23,057 nucleotides of DNA, from the IMG/VR virus record IMGVR_UViG_3300032053_000549, positions 1 through 23,057 of that record; one strand, written 5' to 3'. Shown here piece after piece: positions 8,703-18,000 of this stretch. A program made the translations under genes and the position numbers. Under the pieces are notes generated by a model that saw only the letters and a list, made by a program, of their open reading frames with translations, ran no database searches and was not told where the DNA came from. This DNA comes from a virus. Positions within the stretch are counted from its first letter, which is position 1, and every line of letters starts with the position of its first letter.

Positions 8703-11700
8703 TTATACTGTTTTATTGTCTTCTTTTTTCTTTTTTCTAGCAGCCTGTGAAGCAGCAAATGTTTTTTGCAATCCTTGTAGGTAAGGAATGTTTTCATAAG
8801 TATAATTACCTTCACCTGCCATTGCATTATAATCACCTGCTAAAGCATTTTGAGTTTGCATATTGCTGTAATCTTTTATACCTGTTATAGCTTCTTTTTG
8901 AGCTTCTGCTTTAGCATTTTTCATCTGTGCTTCTAGTTGCCACTTCATTAATTTAGCATCTACTTTATTCTTATTATTATATTTAGCAGCTTCTGTTTTA
9001 GATAGATTATCTGCATTTTCTTTAGCTGCTAATATTTCTGCACGGGCAAGAGCATTCTGATGACTTAAATTGCCTAAGTTAGCAGCAACTGCTCCTGGAT
9101 TACCCATGTTTCTTAATGCTGCATAAGCATGTGCTGCTTCTTCTTGTGCCGCTCGTAACTGTGGATTAACATTTTGTAAGTAAGGGTCATATTGCGCAGC
9201 CATGTTTTCAGGCAAAGGCATTTGTTTAGCCAAGAATCCTTGATAAGCGTTATAAGCAATAGGTGCCATATTAGCAGCAAATGCTCCTAAACCTTCTCTA
9301 TTTTCATAATTAGACTTTACAGTATCTTGTCCTGTTTTAAATTCTTCTATAGGAGTATTTAAACCTTTACTGCCAGGAGTCATATAAGGTAAATTAGGAT
9401 TACCTACTGCCCCTGTAGTTAAGCCTGTATTTCCTTGATACATAGAAGGAAAATCTGAACTAAACATTTGAGAAGGACCTGATATACCATCAAAGTAATG
9501 ATTCATATTACCCCCCATAGCAAAGTTATTACCTTCTTGATTTTTAGCCATATATTCTGCTCGTTCTCTTGCTAATCTTTGTGGAGTAGTTTCTTGTATT
9601 GCAGGTCCTGCATTTGCAATTCTTGCGACACTTGCAGCTCTCTCTGCATTAACAGCATCTCTTTTTGCTATTGCTTCAGGAGAATTAGCTGCTTCTGCTA
9701 CATATTGAGGATACTGATAATTAGCTACCATAGCATTTCCATTCATAGTATTACCTCTTTCAGGCATTGCTATTCCTTGATTAGCTGAAGTAAACCCCGC
9801 AGTACCTCCTGTAGAAATTGCAGGCGCAGGAGTAGGTAAATACTCTAAAGGTTTTGCAGGGTCAATAAAAGTCCCCCCACTATACCCAGTGCTTGCGTTT
9901 GATTTATATATAGCCGTTGGGCGGAGCCCTGTTGATTCATCAATTTTATAAGCTCCTGAAGCATCAAAAGCATCACGATATACTGGATCTTTTGGATCTA
10001 TAAGAATTTTAGTATTATGGATACTTTTATTACCTGCTATTGTCTCATTATATAATTTTAATTGAGCAGCGTAATTAGGATTTAATGTTCCTTTGCTAGT
10101 AGTGCTTGCTGCAGCTGTGGTAACAGGAGGATCTCCAGGTCCGTCAAACATTCCTCCCATTGCATATAGATTAGTTAATGGTTGCCCCATAGGACCTGCA
10201 CTGTTTTTAAAGTTGGGGTATGCAGTAGAGAATTGATGTCCTCCATATTTTGCAAAATTAGAATTAATATCATCTTGTGGTTGTTGATTATAACCTGCTA
10301 TACCTGCTTGAACAGCACTATTAATCATATTTTGTTGTTGTTGTTGTGCAGCTAATTGTTGTTGGTTATATGCTTCTTCTTGAGCTTTTTGATCTGCGAT
10401 ATTTTGTTTAGCTTCTGATTCTAAAGCATTTACATATCCTTTACCTGTAACATCTTTCCAACCTCCTTCATAACTTGCTCTAGTTGTAATTGCTTTAACT
10501 GGGTCAAATAAACTACCAATAATTGCACCCGCTTGAGCCCCTTTTTTATTTTCTAAATTTCCTTGTTCGTCTGTTCTTTCTAATTTTGTTCTAATTGGTT
10601 TACCAATCATATTTCCTACTCCAATAGCAGCTCCTACAATAGGATTAATAGCTCCTGCAACTCCTTGAACAGTTCCATCTAAAGATTCAGACTTAGTTCT
10701 CATAGAAGCGTTAGGGTCTTTAAAATTATTATAAGTCTGTGTTGCTCCTCCTGCTATAGCAGTTCCTATCTGAGCATATTGACCTCCAGATAATCCATTA
10801 TTTCCAGCAGCTTGTTGAGTATTTAAACCATTAGTAGTAAGTCCTTGATTATTTAAACCATAATAATTTCCAGAATCATTAAAATTAGAACCTGGCATAG
10901 TACCTCCACCATAAAACTGTCTAGATAAATTTCCCCCGTATTCATACATTTCTCCTCCGCACTTGTACGACATAGGACCTCCGTATTGCATAGGCATTTG
11001 TGGAGCACCTTGTTGCTGTGCCATCATTTGTTGCATCATTGCAGGATCCATAGGAGGTTGTCCTTGACCTTGTTGTTGCATCATCATCATTTCTTCAGGA
11101 GATGGTTGTCCTTGCTCCATACCTTGTTCCATTCCTTGAGGAGGCATTCCTTGAGGTTGATAAGATTGTGCTATTTGTTCTAATGCATTAGGATCAAGAG
11201 CTTGAATCTCTGCTAGTTTCTTCTCTACAGCTTTTTGTTTAAATGCTTCTTGAGCATTCATTAGATTATCTAAATCTCTTTGAATAGCATTAGTTTCTAT
11301 AGTATCGTTTTCTCTACGAGAATCTTTTCTATTAGCAATTTTAGAAGCTTCAGCAAAATCCTTATTTACAAAATTAGGCTTAAGATTAAATTCTTGTGCA
11401 GTTTCTTTATCTATTTTTAAAGTCTTGGAAAATATATAATCGGCAGCATTTAACTTAGTCTCTCCTTGTTCTACTAAGTTAGTTCCTCCGTCAGGAGCTT
11501 GTCCTTGAGGTATTCCTCCTAAAGGACTTTCTTCGTGAGAACCCCCTGCATTAAACTCAGTAAGTTGCCCCATGGGACCCCCTGCTTCAAAACGCTTATT
11601 GTGCATATTAGTCCTAATTTTATTTTGCACTTCTTTAGGTAGTGCATGAAATCCTGAGTTATTTAGAGATCCTCCCATAGCATTAAAAGTTGATTTACCG

Positions 11701-12542
11701 CTACCGAACCATCCTTTAGGCGCGCTCATTTGCATGGCCTCGCTTGCAGGAATAACTACAGGTGCAGAATTAGTAGGTATGTAATCGGCTTGGGCAGGAC
11801 TAGTTGAAATTTCTGGTCTTACTCCAAGTGTGTTTGTTTCTATTAGTTGTATTGGTTTAGTAGGTAATGCTTGTACTATCTCAGGAGTTTGTCCTGCTTC
11901 AGAAGTACCTAGTTTTACTTTAGATGTAGTAGCGCCAAAACTTTTAGGTCTTGTGTCTCCAGAAAGAGGACTCTTTTCTTTAGGCAATACATAATTATTA
12001 TAAAGAGTTGTTCCGTAATTAGTAGCAGTTGCATAACCTGCTTTTTCTAATCCTTTAGCAAAGTCTTTAGCAGTTGTTGCATTTAATGCTCCTTCGTATA
12101 TAGGATTTGTTTCTAAAAATACTCTATGAGCTTGAAAGCCGTCAAAGGCATTATCAAAAGCCATAAATTTATTCTTAGTATTTACTTTTTTTCCATCACG
12201 TACTTCAGGTGTATCTGTAAGAGCGCCTACTCCTACGTTAATACCTCTAGCAATTAATCTATCTCTAACAGCTTGAGTATGAGCTTGTATTCCAAAATAA
12301 TTATGATTAGCGCCCATATGAACACCTCCTCCAGATTCAAATTGCCATTGTCCAGCAACTACTTTAGCTTGCTCAGGGGAATTACCTACAGCCTCTGCTA
12401 ATAACTTAGCTTGATTATAAGTTTGAGGTTCAGATATTCCTAAGCTAAACCATTGTAAAGCTTTCTCTCTATTTACTCCTGGCCTACTTAAGTAGGCTTC
12501 TACGTTAGGCGGTAAATCTCCGTAAGTTAAATCTTCTGGCAT
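8703..12542 (-). CDS. Large virion protein (1279 aa) with N-terminal GH73/FlgJ-type glucosaminidase domain
   Basis: Residues about 42-186 look like an endo-beta-N-acetylglucosaminidase: QWQFESGGG with the candidate catalytic acid E69, NHNYFGI, then KFMAFDNAFDGFQAHRVFL (125-143) and GYATATNYGTTLYNNYV (169-185). These are the hallmark blocks of the FlgJ/LytD family, which cuts peptidoglycan glycan strands. The rest is not a known enzyme. Residues 284-355 and 520-550 carry aromatic-x-x-Gly-Gly repeats, 455-520 is Gln/Met/Pro-rich, 590-680 is Gly/Ala-rich with membrane-like stretches, more GG repeats lie near 763-800 and 1006-1022, and 1120-1230 is Ala-rich helix. The C terminus is basic (ARKKKKEDNK). 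The protein is probably carried in the virion and opens the cell wall during infection; the separate endolysin would serve exit. Confidence 0.8.
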   Translation of the reverse strand: MPEDLTYGDLPPNVEAYLSRPGVNREKALQWFSLGISEPQTYNQAKLLAEAVGNSPEQAKVVAGQWQFESGGGVHMGANHNYFGIQAHTQAVRDRLIARGINVGVGALTDTPEVRDGKKVNTKNKFMAFDNAFDGFQAHRVFLETNPIYEGALNATTAKDFAKGLEKAGYATATNYGTTLYNNYVLPKEKSPLSGDTRPKSFGATTSKVKLGTSEAGQTPEIVQALPTKPIQLIETNTLGVRPEISTSPAQADYIPTNSAPVVIPASEAMQMSAPKGWFGSGKSTFNAMGGSLNNSGFHALPKEVQNKIRTNMHNKRFEAGGPMGQLTEFNAGGSHEESPLGGIPQGQAPDGGTNLVEQGETKLNAADYIFSKTLKIDKETAQEFNLKPNFVNKDFAEASKIANRKDSRRENDTIETNAIQRDLDNLMNAQEAFKQKAVEKKLAEIQALDPNALEQIAQSYQPQGMPPQGMEQGMEQGQPSPEEMMMMQQQGQGQPPMDPAMMQQMMAQQQGAPQMPMQYGGPMSYKCGGEMYEYGGNLSRQFYGGGTMPGSNFNDSGNYYGLNNQGLTTNGLNTQQAAGNNGLSGGQYAQIGTAIAGGATQTYNNFKDPNASMRTKSESLDGTVQGVAGAINPIVGAAIGVGNMIGKPIRTKLERTDEQGNLENKKGAQAGAIIGSLFDPVKAITTRASYEGGWKDVTGKGYVNALESEAKQNIADQKAQEEAYNQQQLAAQQQQQNMINSAVQAGIAGYNQQPQDDINSNFAKYGGHQFSTAYPNFKNSAGPMGQPLTNLYAMGGMFDGPGDPPVTTAAASTTSKGTLNPNYAAQLKLYNETIAGNKSIHNTKILIDPKDPVYRDAFDASGAYKIDESTGLRPTAIYKSNASTGYSGGTFIDPAKPLEYLPTPAPAISTGGTAGFTSANQGIAMPERGNTMNGNAMVANYQYPQYVAEAANSPEAIAKRDAVNAERAASVARIANAGPAIQETTPQRLARERAEYMAKNQEGNNFAMGGNMNHYFDGISGPSQMFSSDFPSMYQGNTGLTTGAVGNPNLPYMTPGSKGLNTPIEEFKTGQDTVKSNYENREGLGAFAANMAPIAYNAYQGFLAKQMPLPENMAAQYDPYLQNVNPQLRAAQEEAAHAYAALRNMGNPGAVAANLGNLSHQNALARAEILAAKENADNLSKTEAAKYNNKNKVDAKLMKWQLEAQMKNAKAEAQKEAITGIKDYSNMQTQNALAGDYNAMAGEGNYTYENIPYLQGLQKTFAASQAARKKKKEDNKTV
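10983..11180 (-). repeat. Gln/Met/Pro/Gly-rich low-complexity segment inside the 1279-aa gene
   Basis: Residues 455-520 are built almost only of Q, M, P, G and E, with short tandem units such as GMEQGMEQGQ and runs MMMMQQQ and AMMQQMMAQQQ. It is probably a disordered linker between the wall-cutting N-terminal half and the rest of the protein. Its simple codon composition also creates a spurious open frame on the opposite strand. Confidence 0.7.
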
Positions 12543-12559
12543 ATACGTAATTTTATGTG

Positions 12560-12567
12560 TAAAGATA
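12560..12567 (-). promoter_or_regulatory. Possible -7 promoter element (TATCTTTA) before the 1279-aa gene
   Basis: The 50-base gap 12543-12592 is very AT-rich and holds TATCTTTACAC on the minus strand, one mismatch from TAnnTTTG. It ends 17 bases before the ATG, the same distance as the element before the 1478-aa gene. No upstream TTTG box is seen. The gap has no hairpin that would suggest a terminator. Confidence 0.3.
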
Positions 12568-12592
12568 CAATTTTTTATTTATTTTTTTAATA

Positions 12593-15028
12593 TTATAATC
12601 CTTTAGGTTTTTCCTGCCAAGGATTTGATAAAGCTGCTCCGCCTGCTATTCCTGCTGCGGGAACTACCCCCCATACTTTATTAAATAAATTAGCAGCTGC
12701 TTTAGAATTTTTTATTATTCCAGGAAAATCTGAATTTATGGGTGTTCGACCATGATATATTTCATTTAACATATCGGCAGCTTGTTCAGGAGTTATAACA
12801 TCACTAGGAGTTAAATTAAAATGTTTTCTAGTTTCCATTAATCGTGCATGTATTTCTGTCGGATCAGCTAAATAATCGAGATGTTTTTGATAATCTGGAT
12901 ATTGTTCTTTAAGGCTATTAATATGGTCAAAATCTATTGCATCTTTAATAATTTTTTCTTGATCTGTTAATTTTAAAGTTTTTTCTTTTAACCAATCATG
13001 TCCTAATTCATGTACTCCTGTACTTAAACGTTGTTCAGGACTTAAAGTTCTTGAAATCCAATTACCGTGTCTAGTATGTGCAGGAACAGTAGCTAATGCG
13101 TTAGGATAACTAGAATTAAAGATATCAGGAGAAGGCAAAGGGGGCGGAGAAAAAGGGCCATTTGGAATAAAAGTATTAGTATTTTTTTCAAAAGGCAGAA
13201 ATTCTCCAGGAATATCATGGTGAGTATAACTAACTCCTAAATTTCCTTTATGAATATTAGTGGTATTTAACTGTGGATATTCTACAAATTGATTTAATAA
13301 AGGGTATTCTTGTAATCTTCCTGAAGGATCGTATCCACTAGAAAATTTAATTGCTTCTTCTAAATTATGTTTAGCAACAGGGGAATCAGCAACTTTACCA
13401 AATACAGACTGATTATCAGATAATTTTAAACCTTCTTTATAACTATTTAATATTTTTTCTTGAGTAGCAGGATGGTTTACCCAATCTTTTGTCCAATTTT
13501 CAGCTTCTCGTAATGTTTCTTGTCTACCAGGAGTTTTACTTGCTATGACTTCATTTATAAAAGAAGACTGGGGTAATTTTCCTTCTATGTTTATTAATTT
13601 ATTAGCAGAACTTTTTGCTAATTGATTACCCATTAATGGTGCACCTTTTAATCCTAATAAACCTAATCCTAGTTCTGTTGCTCCTTGTACATAGTTACCT
13701 TCACCATATTGTCTTCCTGCATGACCTCCCCAATTACCAGGATTAAATACATTAACAACATCATTAATACTTAAGCCTCTAGTTTGTCCAGTAGCTTTTA
13801 ACCATCTATCATAATCAGGACCACCATCTCCTAGTCCTTCTGCCATACCAGGTATATAAGCTTGATCCCCCATTATTAAGTTTGCAGCCATTAACAAAGG
13901 TTGATTTAAAGCAGCATTAGTTCTATCTAATACTTTTTCACCAAAAGACATTTTATTATACTTATCCCATTGTTCTTTTTCAAATTTAGCTTGTGCTTCC
14001 TTTTCAGCTTTTTGTTGTGCTTTATATTCAGGAGACTCCATGTATGCTGCATTTTGTATAGCTGCTAATGCTTGATCAGCAGTTACATCTTTTGTATTAT
14101 CTGCTACAACAGGTTTTAATTTTGCTTGATAATTAATTGGAGTATTTTTATCATACTTTGAATTAGGTTTTGTTGCTGCAGGTTTTTGAAATAAAACATT
14201 TGTAGCTCCAGCATCAGGATGTGTGAAAGAAGTTGGGTCTATGTATGCAGATTTACCTACTAAAGGTTTAGCTTGTGCATTTAATAATGCTGTACGTTTT
14301 CCAGTAGGGTCTTTTACAGGAACAAATCCATTTGTATGTTCTGTTCTTATTTCCCAACCATTTGCTCCTTTCTGATATTCAGCACCTGGTCTTCCTGCGT
14401 AAGTATATATTTGTCCTCCTCCTGCGTAAGAATTATTTAAAGCTCCTCCGTTTGCATATACTAAGTCTTTACCTTCTCCTGACATCTCAGGTGTATTAGA
14501 CATTGATAATATGCTTCCTCCCGTGCGAGTGACGTGATCGAGTGGCATGTACATTTGTTGTCTAGTAGAAAGATTATCTCCTAGAGTACCTCCAAAGTTA
14601 TATACAGCGGGATACTGCTGAGGGGAGGAAGCGTAGACACTGTTGTGAAGGTTATTTCCTCCTTGTTTAAAACTGTCTTCAGGCAATGAATAATTACCTT
14701 GGAACTGTCCTCCGTTTTCATAACTATTATTAATCTTTTTTTCTTGGGCCAACATTTCTTTAGTAGGAGCTTTTCCTGAACCTTTGTTAGCTCTAATATT
14801 ATCCCATAGACCTTTTGGAGAGTAAGAACCATCTGCTCTTTTTAACATGCCTCCAGTAGCATAGTAATCTCCTAAAGCAGATGCATACACACTGTTTAAT
14901 AAATTACCATTAATATCTCTATCGTGTAGAGGACCTCCGTCTGCAAATGGAAGAGCAGTAGTATCTCTAAAGATTGGAGTACCTGGGAAGTTATAATAAG
15001 TCGGTATATTTTTAGCTAACTTTTTCAT
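12593..15028 (-). CDS. Large virion-type protein (811 aa) with GG-motif array and C-terminal HExxH metalloprotease-like domain
   Basis: The N-terminal quarter (about 28-207) carries repeats of an aromatic-x-x-Gly-Gly motif, several joined to NS-Y or NSVYAS units (YATGG, YENGG, YNFGG, YANGG). Residues 330-360 form a charged helix, and 443-470 is a Gly/Leu-rich hydrophobic stretch. The C-terminal part holds STGVHELGHDWL, an HExxH zinc site with H673, E674 and H677, followed 48 residues later by ADPTEIHARL, where E725 is a plausible third zinc ligand. This is a zincin-like peptidase signature of the kind found in phage and polyvalent proteins; the substrate is unknown. Possible roles are virion protein maturation or cutting a host protein after ejection. 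The ATG overlaps the stop of the muzzle gene by one base (TAATG). Confidence 0.78.
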   Translation of the reverse strand: MKKLAKNIPTYYNFPGTPIFRDTTALPFADGGPLHDRDINGNLLNSVYASALGDYYATGGMLKRADGSYSPKGLWDNIRANKGSGKAPTKEMLAQEKKINNSYENGGQFQGNYSLPEDSFKQGGNNLHNSVYASSPQQYPAVYNFGGTLGDNLSTRQQMYMPLDHVTRTGGSILSMSNTPEMSGEGKDLVYANGGALNNSYAGGGQIYTYAGRPGAEYQKGANGWEIRTEHTNGFVPVKDPTGKRTALLNAQAKPLVGKSAYIDPTSFTHPDAGATNVLFQKPAATKPNSKYDKNTPINYQAKLKPVVADNTKDVTADQALAAIQNAAYMESPEYKAQQKAEKEAQAKFEKEQWDKYNKMSFGEKVLDRTNAALNQPLLMAANLIMGDQAYIPGMAEGLGDGGPDYDRWLKATGQTRGLSINDVVNVFNPGNWGGHAGRQYGEGNYVQGATELGLGLLGLKGAPLMGNQLAKSSANKLINIEGKLPQSSFINEVIASKTPGRQETLREAENWTKDWVNHPATQEKILNSYKEGLKLSDNQSVFGKVADSPVAKHNLEEAIKFSSGYDPSGRLQEYPLLNQFVEYPQLNTTNIHKGNLGVSYTHHDIPGEFLPFEKNTNTFIPNGPFSPPPLPSPDIFNSSYPNALATVPAHTRHGNWISRTLSPEQRLSTGVHELGHDWLKEKTLKLTDQEKIIKDAIDFDHINSLKEQYPDYQKHLDYLADPTEIHARLMETRKHFNLTPSDVITPEQAADMLNEIYHGRTPINSDFPGIIKNSKAAANLFNKVWGVVPAAGIAGGAALSNPWQEKPKGL
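14408..14944 (-). repeat. Array of aromatic-x-x-Gly-Gly / NNS-Y repeats in the 811-aa protein
   Basis: At least seven copies lie in residues 29-207: ADGGPL, YATGGML, YENGGQF, FKQGGNL, YNFGGTL, YANGGAL and YAGGGQI. The unit L[LH]NSVYAS occurs twice (about 43-50 and 127-134), and NNSY twice more (about 100-103 and 198-201). The spacing between copies is irregular, so this looks like a short linear motif used many times and not a structural tandem repeat. Confidence 0.7.
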
Positions 15029-18000
15029 TAGAACATTTGTACATCGTAGTAAGACATTAAATTATTCATTATGAGCTGCTGGTTACTTTTATTGTCAAAG
15101 TATAAAGTTACAATAAAATATGAACTTCTCAAACGTCCTTGATTATTAGCTGTATTAATATCTCTAGGAATTTTAACTCTCCATTTGTCAAATTTTCTTT
15201 TAATTCTTCCTGAAGAGAAAGGAATTATTCCCGTATCTTGTACTTGATTCTGTATTCTGAATCCTGTTATTGTACGATTTCTGTCTACTACCTTAGCATC
15301 ATCTCTTACAATAGAGTTATATTCTAAAGTTCTTAATACTTTATTTATATCAGCATTAGGATTAATTACTAGGGTAATAGAAGCTTCTTCTATGTTTCCA
15401 TAGAATTCTCCCCAAGGACCTATATTATGAGTATACACACTTAAACTTTCTGGCGTACTTCCAGGCCCAGAAGTCATTAATATATCGCCATTATCCATCC
15501 ATATTTGCGGAGTGGCAGAATACATAGAAGAAAATTCTCCTACTAGTTCATCAAATACTATAGACTTATCTAAAGTAGTTATATCAAAAGTTACAGAGTT
15601 AGATAAAATAAGGTGAAGATTAGTATCGTTATCTTCACCTGTTGTTACTTCTGTGATTATTTGTACATAATATCCTGGGCTTATTTCTAGTATATCTCCT
15701 GGATAATAAGTAGTATCTTTATCTATTTTTGGGATGTCAATTCCTGAGCCTAAAAAAGTAAAGATAATTTCATCATTAATTTTATCTCTACCAATGGCTA
15801 TACCTCTTTTTAAGATAGCATTATCTCCTCCGTCAGTTTTTCTACTAAAAATTGCATCAGGTAAACTTTGTAGAAAACTATGTATTCCTTTTTCAGATAA
15901 AGGATTTAATCCTGATTCTCCTCTTGCTCCTATAGCTATACTAAATAATTTTCTATGAATAGCATCAAAGAAATAAATAGCAGTATTAGTTGCTTTAACT
16001 CCGTATTGATGAATACTACCGTGTTCTTTAGAGATATATAAATGTTTTCCAAATCCTTGACCTGTACCTAATTGCGTAGGAATACCATCGGTAGTAGTAG
16101 TCATGGCTCTAGGATTGATAGCATAAGTTCCTATTCCTTTGTCTTGAATAAAATATACTAAGTCTTTCCAATTAAGTATTTTATTAATAGGACCGTAGTC
16201 ATCTATATCATAGTAATCATTGGTTCCAAACTTTGTCCAAGAATCTATTAATTCTTCATTGATTTTTACTTTGGATAAATAAGCTCGTATATCATTTCCT
16301 CCACAGTCTCCGTCATTTAAAGGACTAACTCCAAAAGCCAAGTCTTCATTTTCTCTAGAATATGCTGTGTTGTATGCATACATGTCTGTACCTATCCCAT
16401 ATCCGTAAGTAGTATTATTATTTTCTTGTCTTAATACTACTTCTTCTACACTTGTAGTTAAGTACTTAACTCCTGTTTTAAGAGTGGTACCGTGTGCAAG
16501 GTCTATATTGATAGTAGATTCCATCGTATATAATTCTGTTCTAGAAGAATTAGATCGGTAATCTCTGGTATTAACTTTATAAAATACTGTATTTAAAGAC
16601 ATAGTTGCTGTCTGCAGTGTGACAGTATTTAAGAAAATATCTCCTCCAAATACTCTAGGACTTGTGTTTACTTTATCTATTACAGGAGAGGCTATTTGGA
16701 ATATATTTGTTTCTAGTACAGATTGATCAAATCCTCCGTAAACTTCTAATTTAGGGATTACAGTATCTACAATAGGAACTGCAATATGTCGTGTTAAGAT
16801 ATTTAAAGGACCCACTGCATTAGGAGTATTAAAATACTCTGTAAAAGGAACTGTAGGTACACCACTTCCTGTAATAGGGTCTAAAGAAATTTTCTCTATA
16901 TTCCCAAATATATTACTTCCTCCTTTAAATAGAATAGATTTACCTTGGGCAGTTGATGGATTTTTTTCTGGATTATTTAAATCGGAATCTACTCCTGCTC
17001 CTCCTGTACTAAAATTATCAGCAGCATAATAATTCCTCATCCACTCCCCAGTATTAATTTCTAAAGAAGATTCTGGAGTATTTTTACCGTAATCGTTATC
17101 ATCATCCATTTTAATGTAACGATTTTTTTTCCATTTTCTAATATTTTCTATGCTGTTAAAAGAAACAGGATCGGTAGTAGTAGCATTATTCCGTTTATCT
17201 ATGCAAGTATCTGATAAATCTATTCCGCTTAAATCTTTATCAGGAACTGATATATCTCCTTGTAGATTAAAGTCTGTATAAGCACCTGTAATTAATAAGC
17301 AAGGAGCTGTAGTAAAAGTAGTTGCTATATCTTTTACTGTGTTAAAATCGTAACTTATTTCTGGAGAAAAGTATCCTAAGCAAGTTGGCTGTATAATATA
17401 ATCTGCATGATCTCCATGCACACTATTATTTAATGTATTAAAAGTACCTGGATTATAAAAAAGTAACGGTGCTGCGCTTACAGGATAAACAGGCATTAAA
17501 TGATAAACATTAGTATCATTATTTATTCTAAGATCAAAGTCTATACCAGAACCTGGAGTTGTTATAGGATTATGCCAGAAAGGTTTTATAATTCCTTGAG
17601 TTAATCTTCTAGTGTCGGCAATGTTTCTTTTTACTCTTACTATTTGGTAACTAGTAATAATTGCTAGTAACTCAGGCGGAAAATTAAAAGTAAACTCTAT
17701 ACCCATAGCATAAGCAGTAGTTTTTGATGATGCTACATTACTAAGAGGAAAATAGTCAGTTCCTGATGAATTAGGAGTAGCATCTTGTTCAGAGATATCA
17801 GGGAATTTAATGTCTCCAATATATTCTACAAAAGAAGCTTCTCCTTTTACGTTATAAAAGATTATACCAAATCTATAAGTTTCTCCGCGTTTATAACCTC
17901 GCAACAATCCTGAGATAAAAGGAGAGGCATTGTTGGGGTACGTAGTATTGTTATAAATGTAACCGTCTTGTAAATCATGCGCATATGTATCAGGTACGTT

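Noticed and set aside
10330-10350. Trinucleotide TTG run, possible microsatellite
   Set aside because: It simply encodes a short Gln run (residues about 733-737) of the 1279-aa protein; too short to call a separate repeat.
10986-11183. Opposite-strand open frame of 65 residues rich in His, Leu and Arg
   Set aside because: It is the complement of the Gln/Met-rich codon repeat of the 1279-aa gene and has no independent start context or plausible fold.
12543-12592. AT-rich gap as a possible terminator after the 811-aa gene's upstream partner or an attachment site
   Set aside because: No hairpin or direct repeat is present; the only recognisable element is a promoter-like TATCTTTA.
14581-14832. 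Minus-strand open frame of 83 residues inside the 811-aa gene
   Set aside because: It is out of frame with the GG-repeat region and shows only the shifted translation of those repeats.
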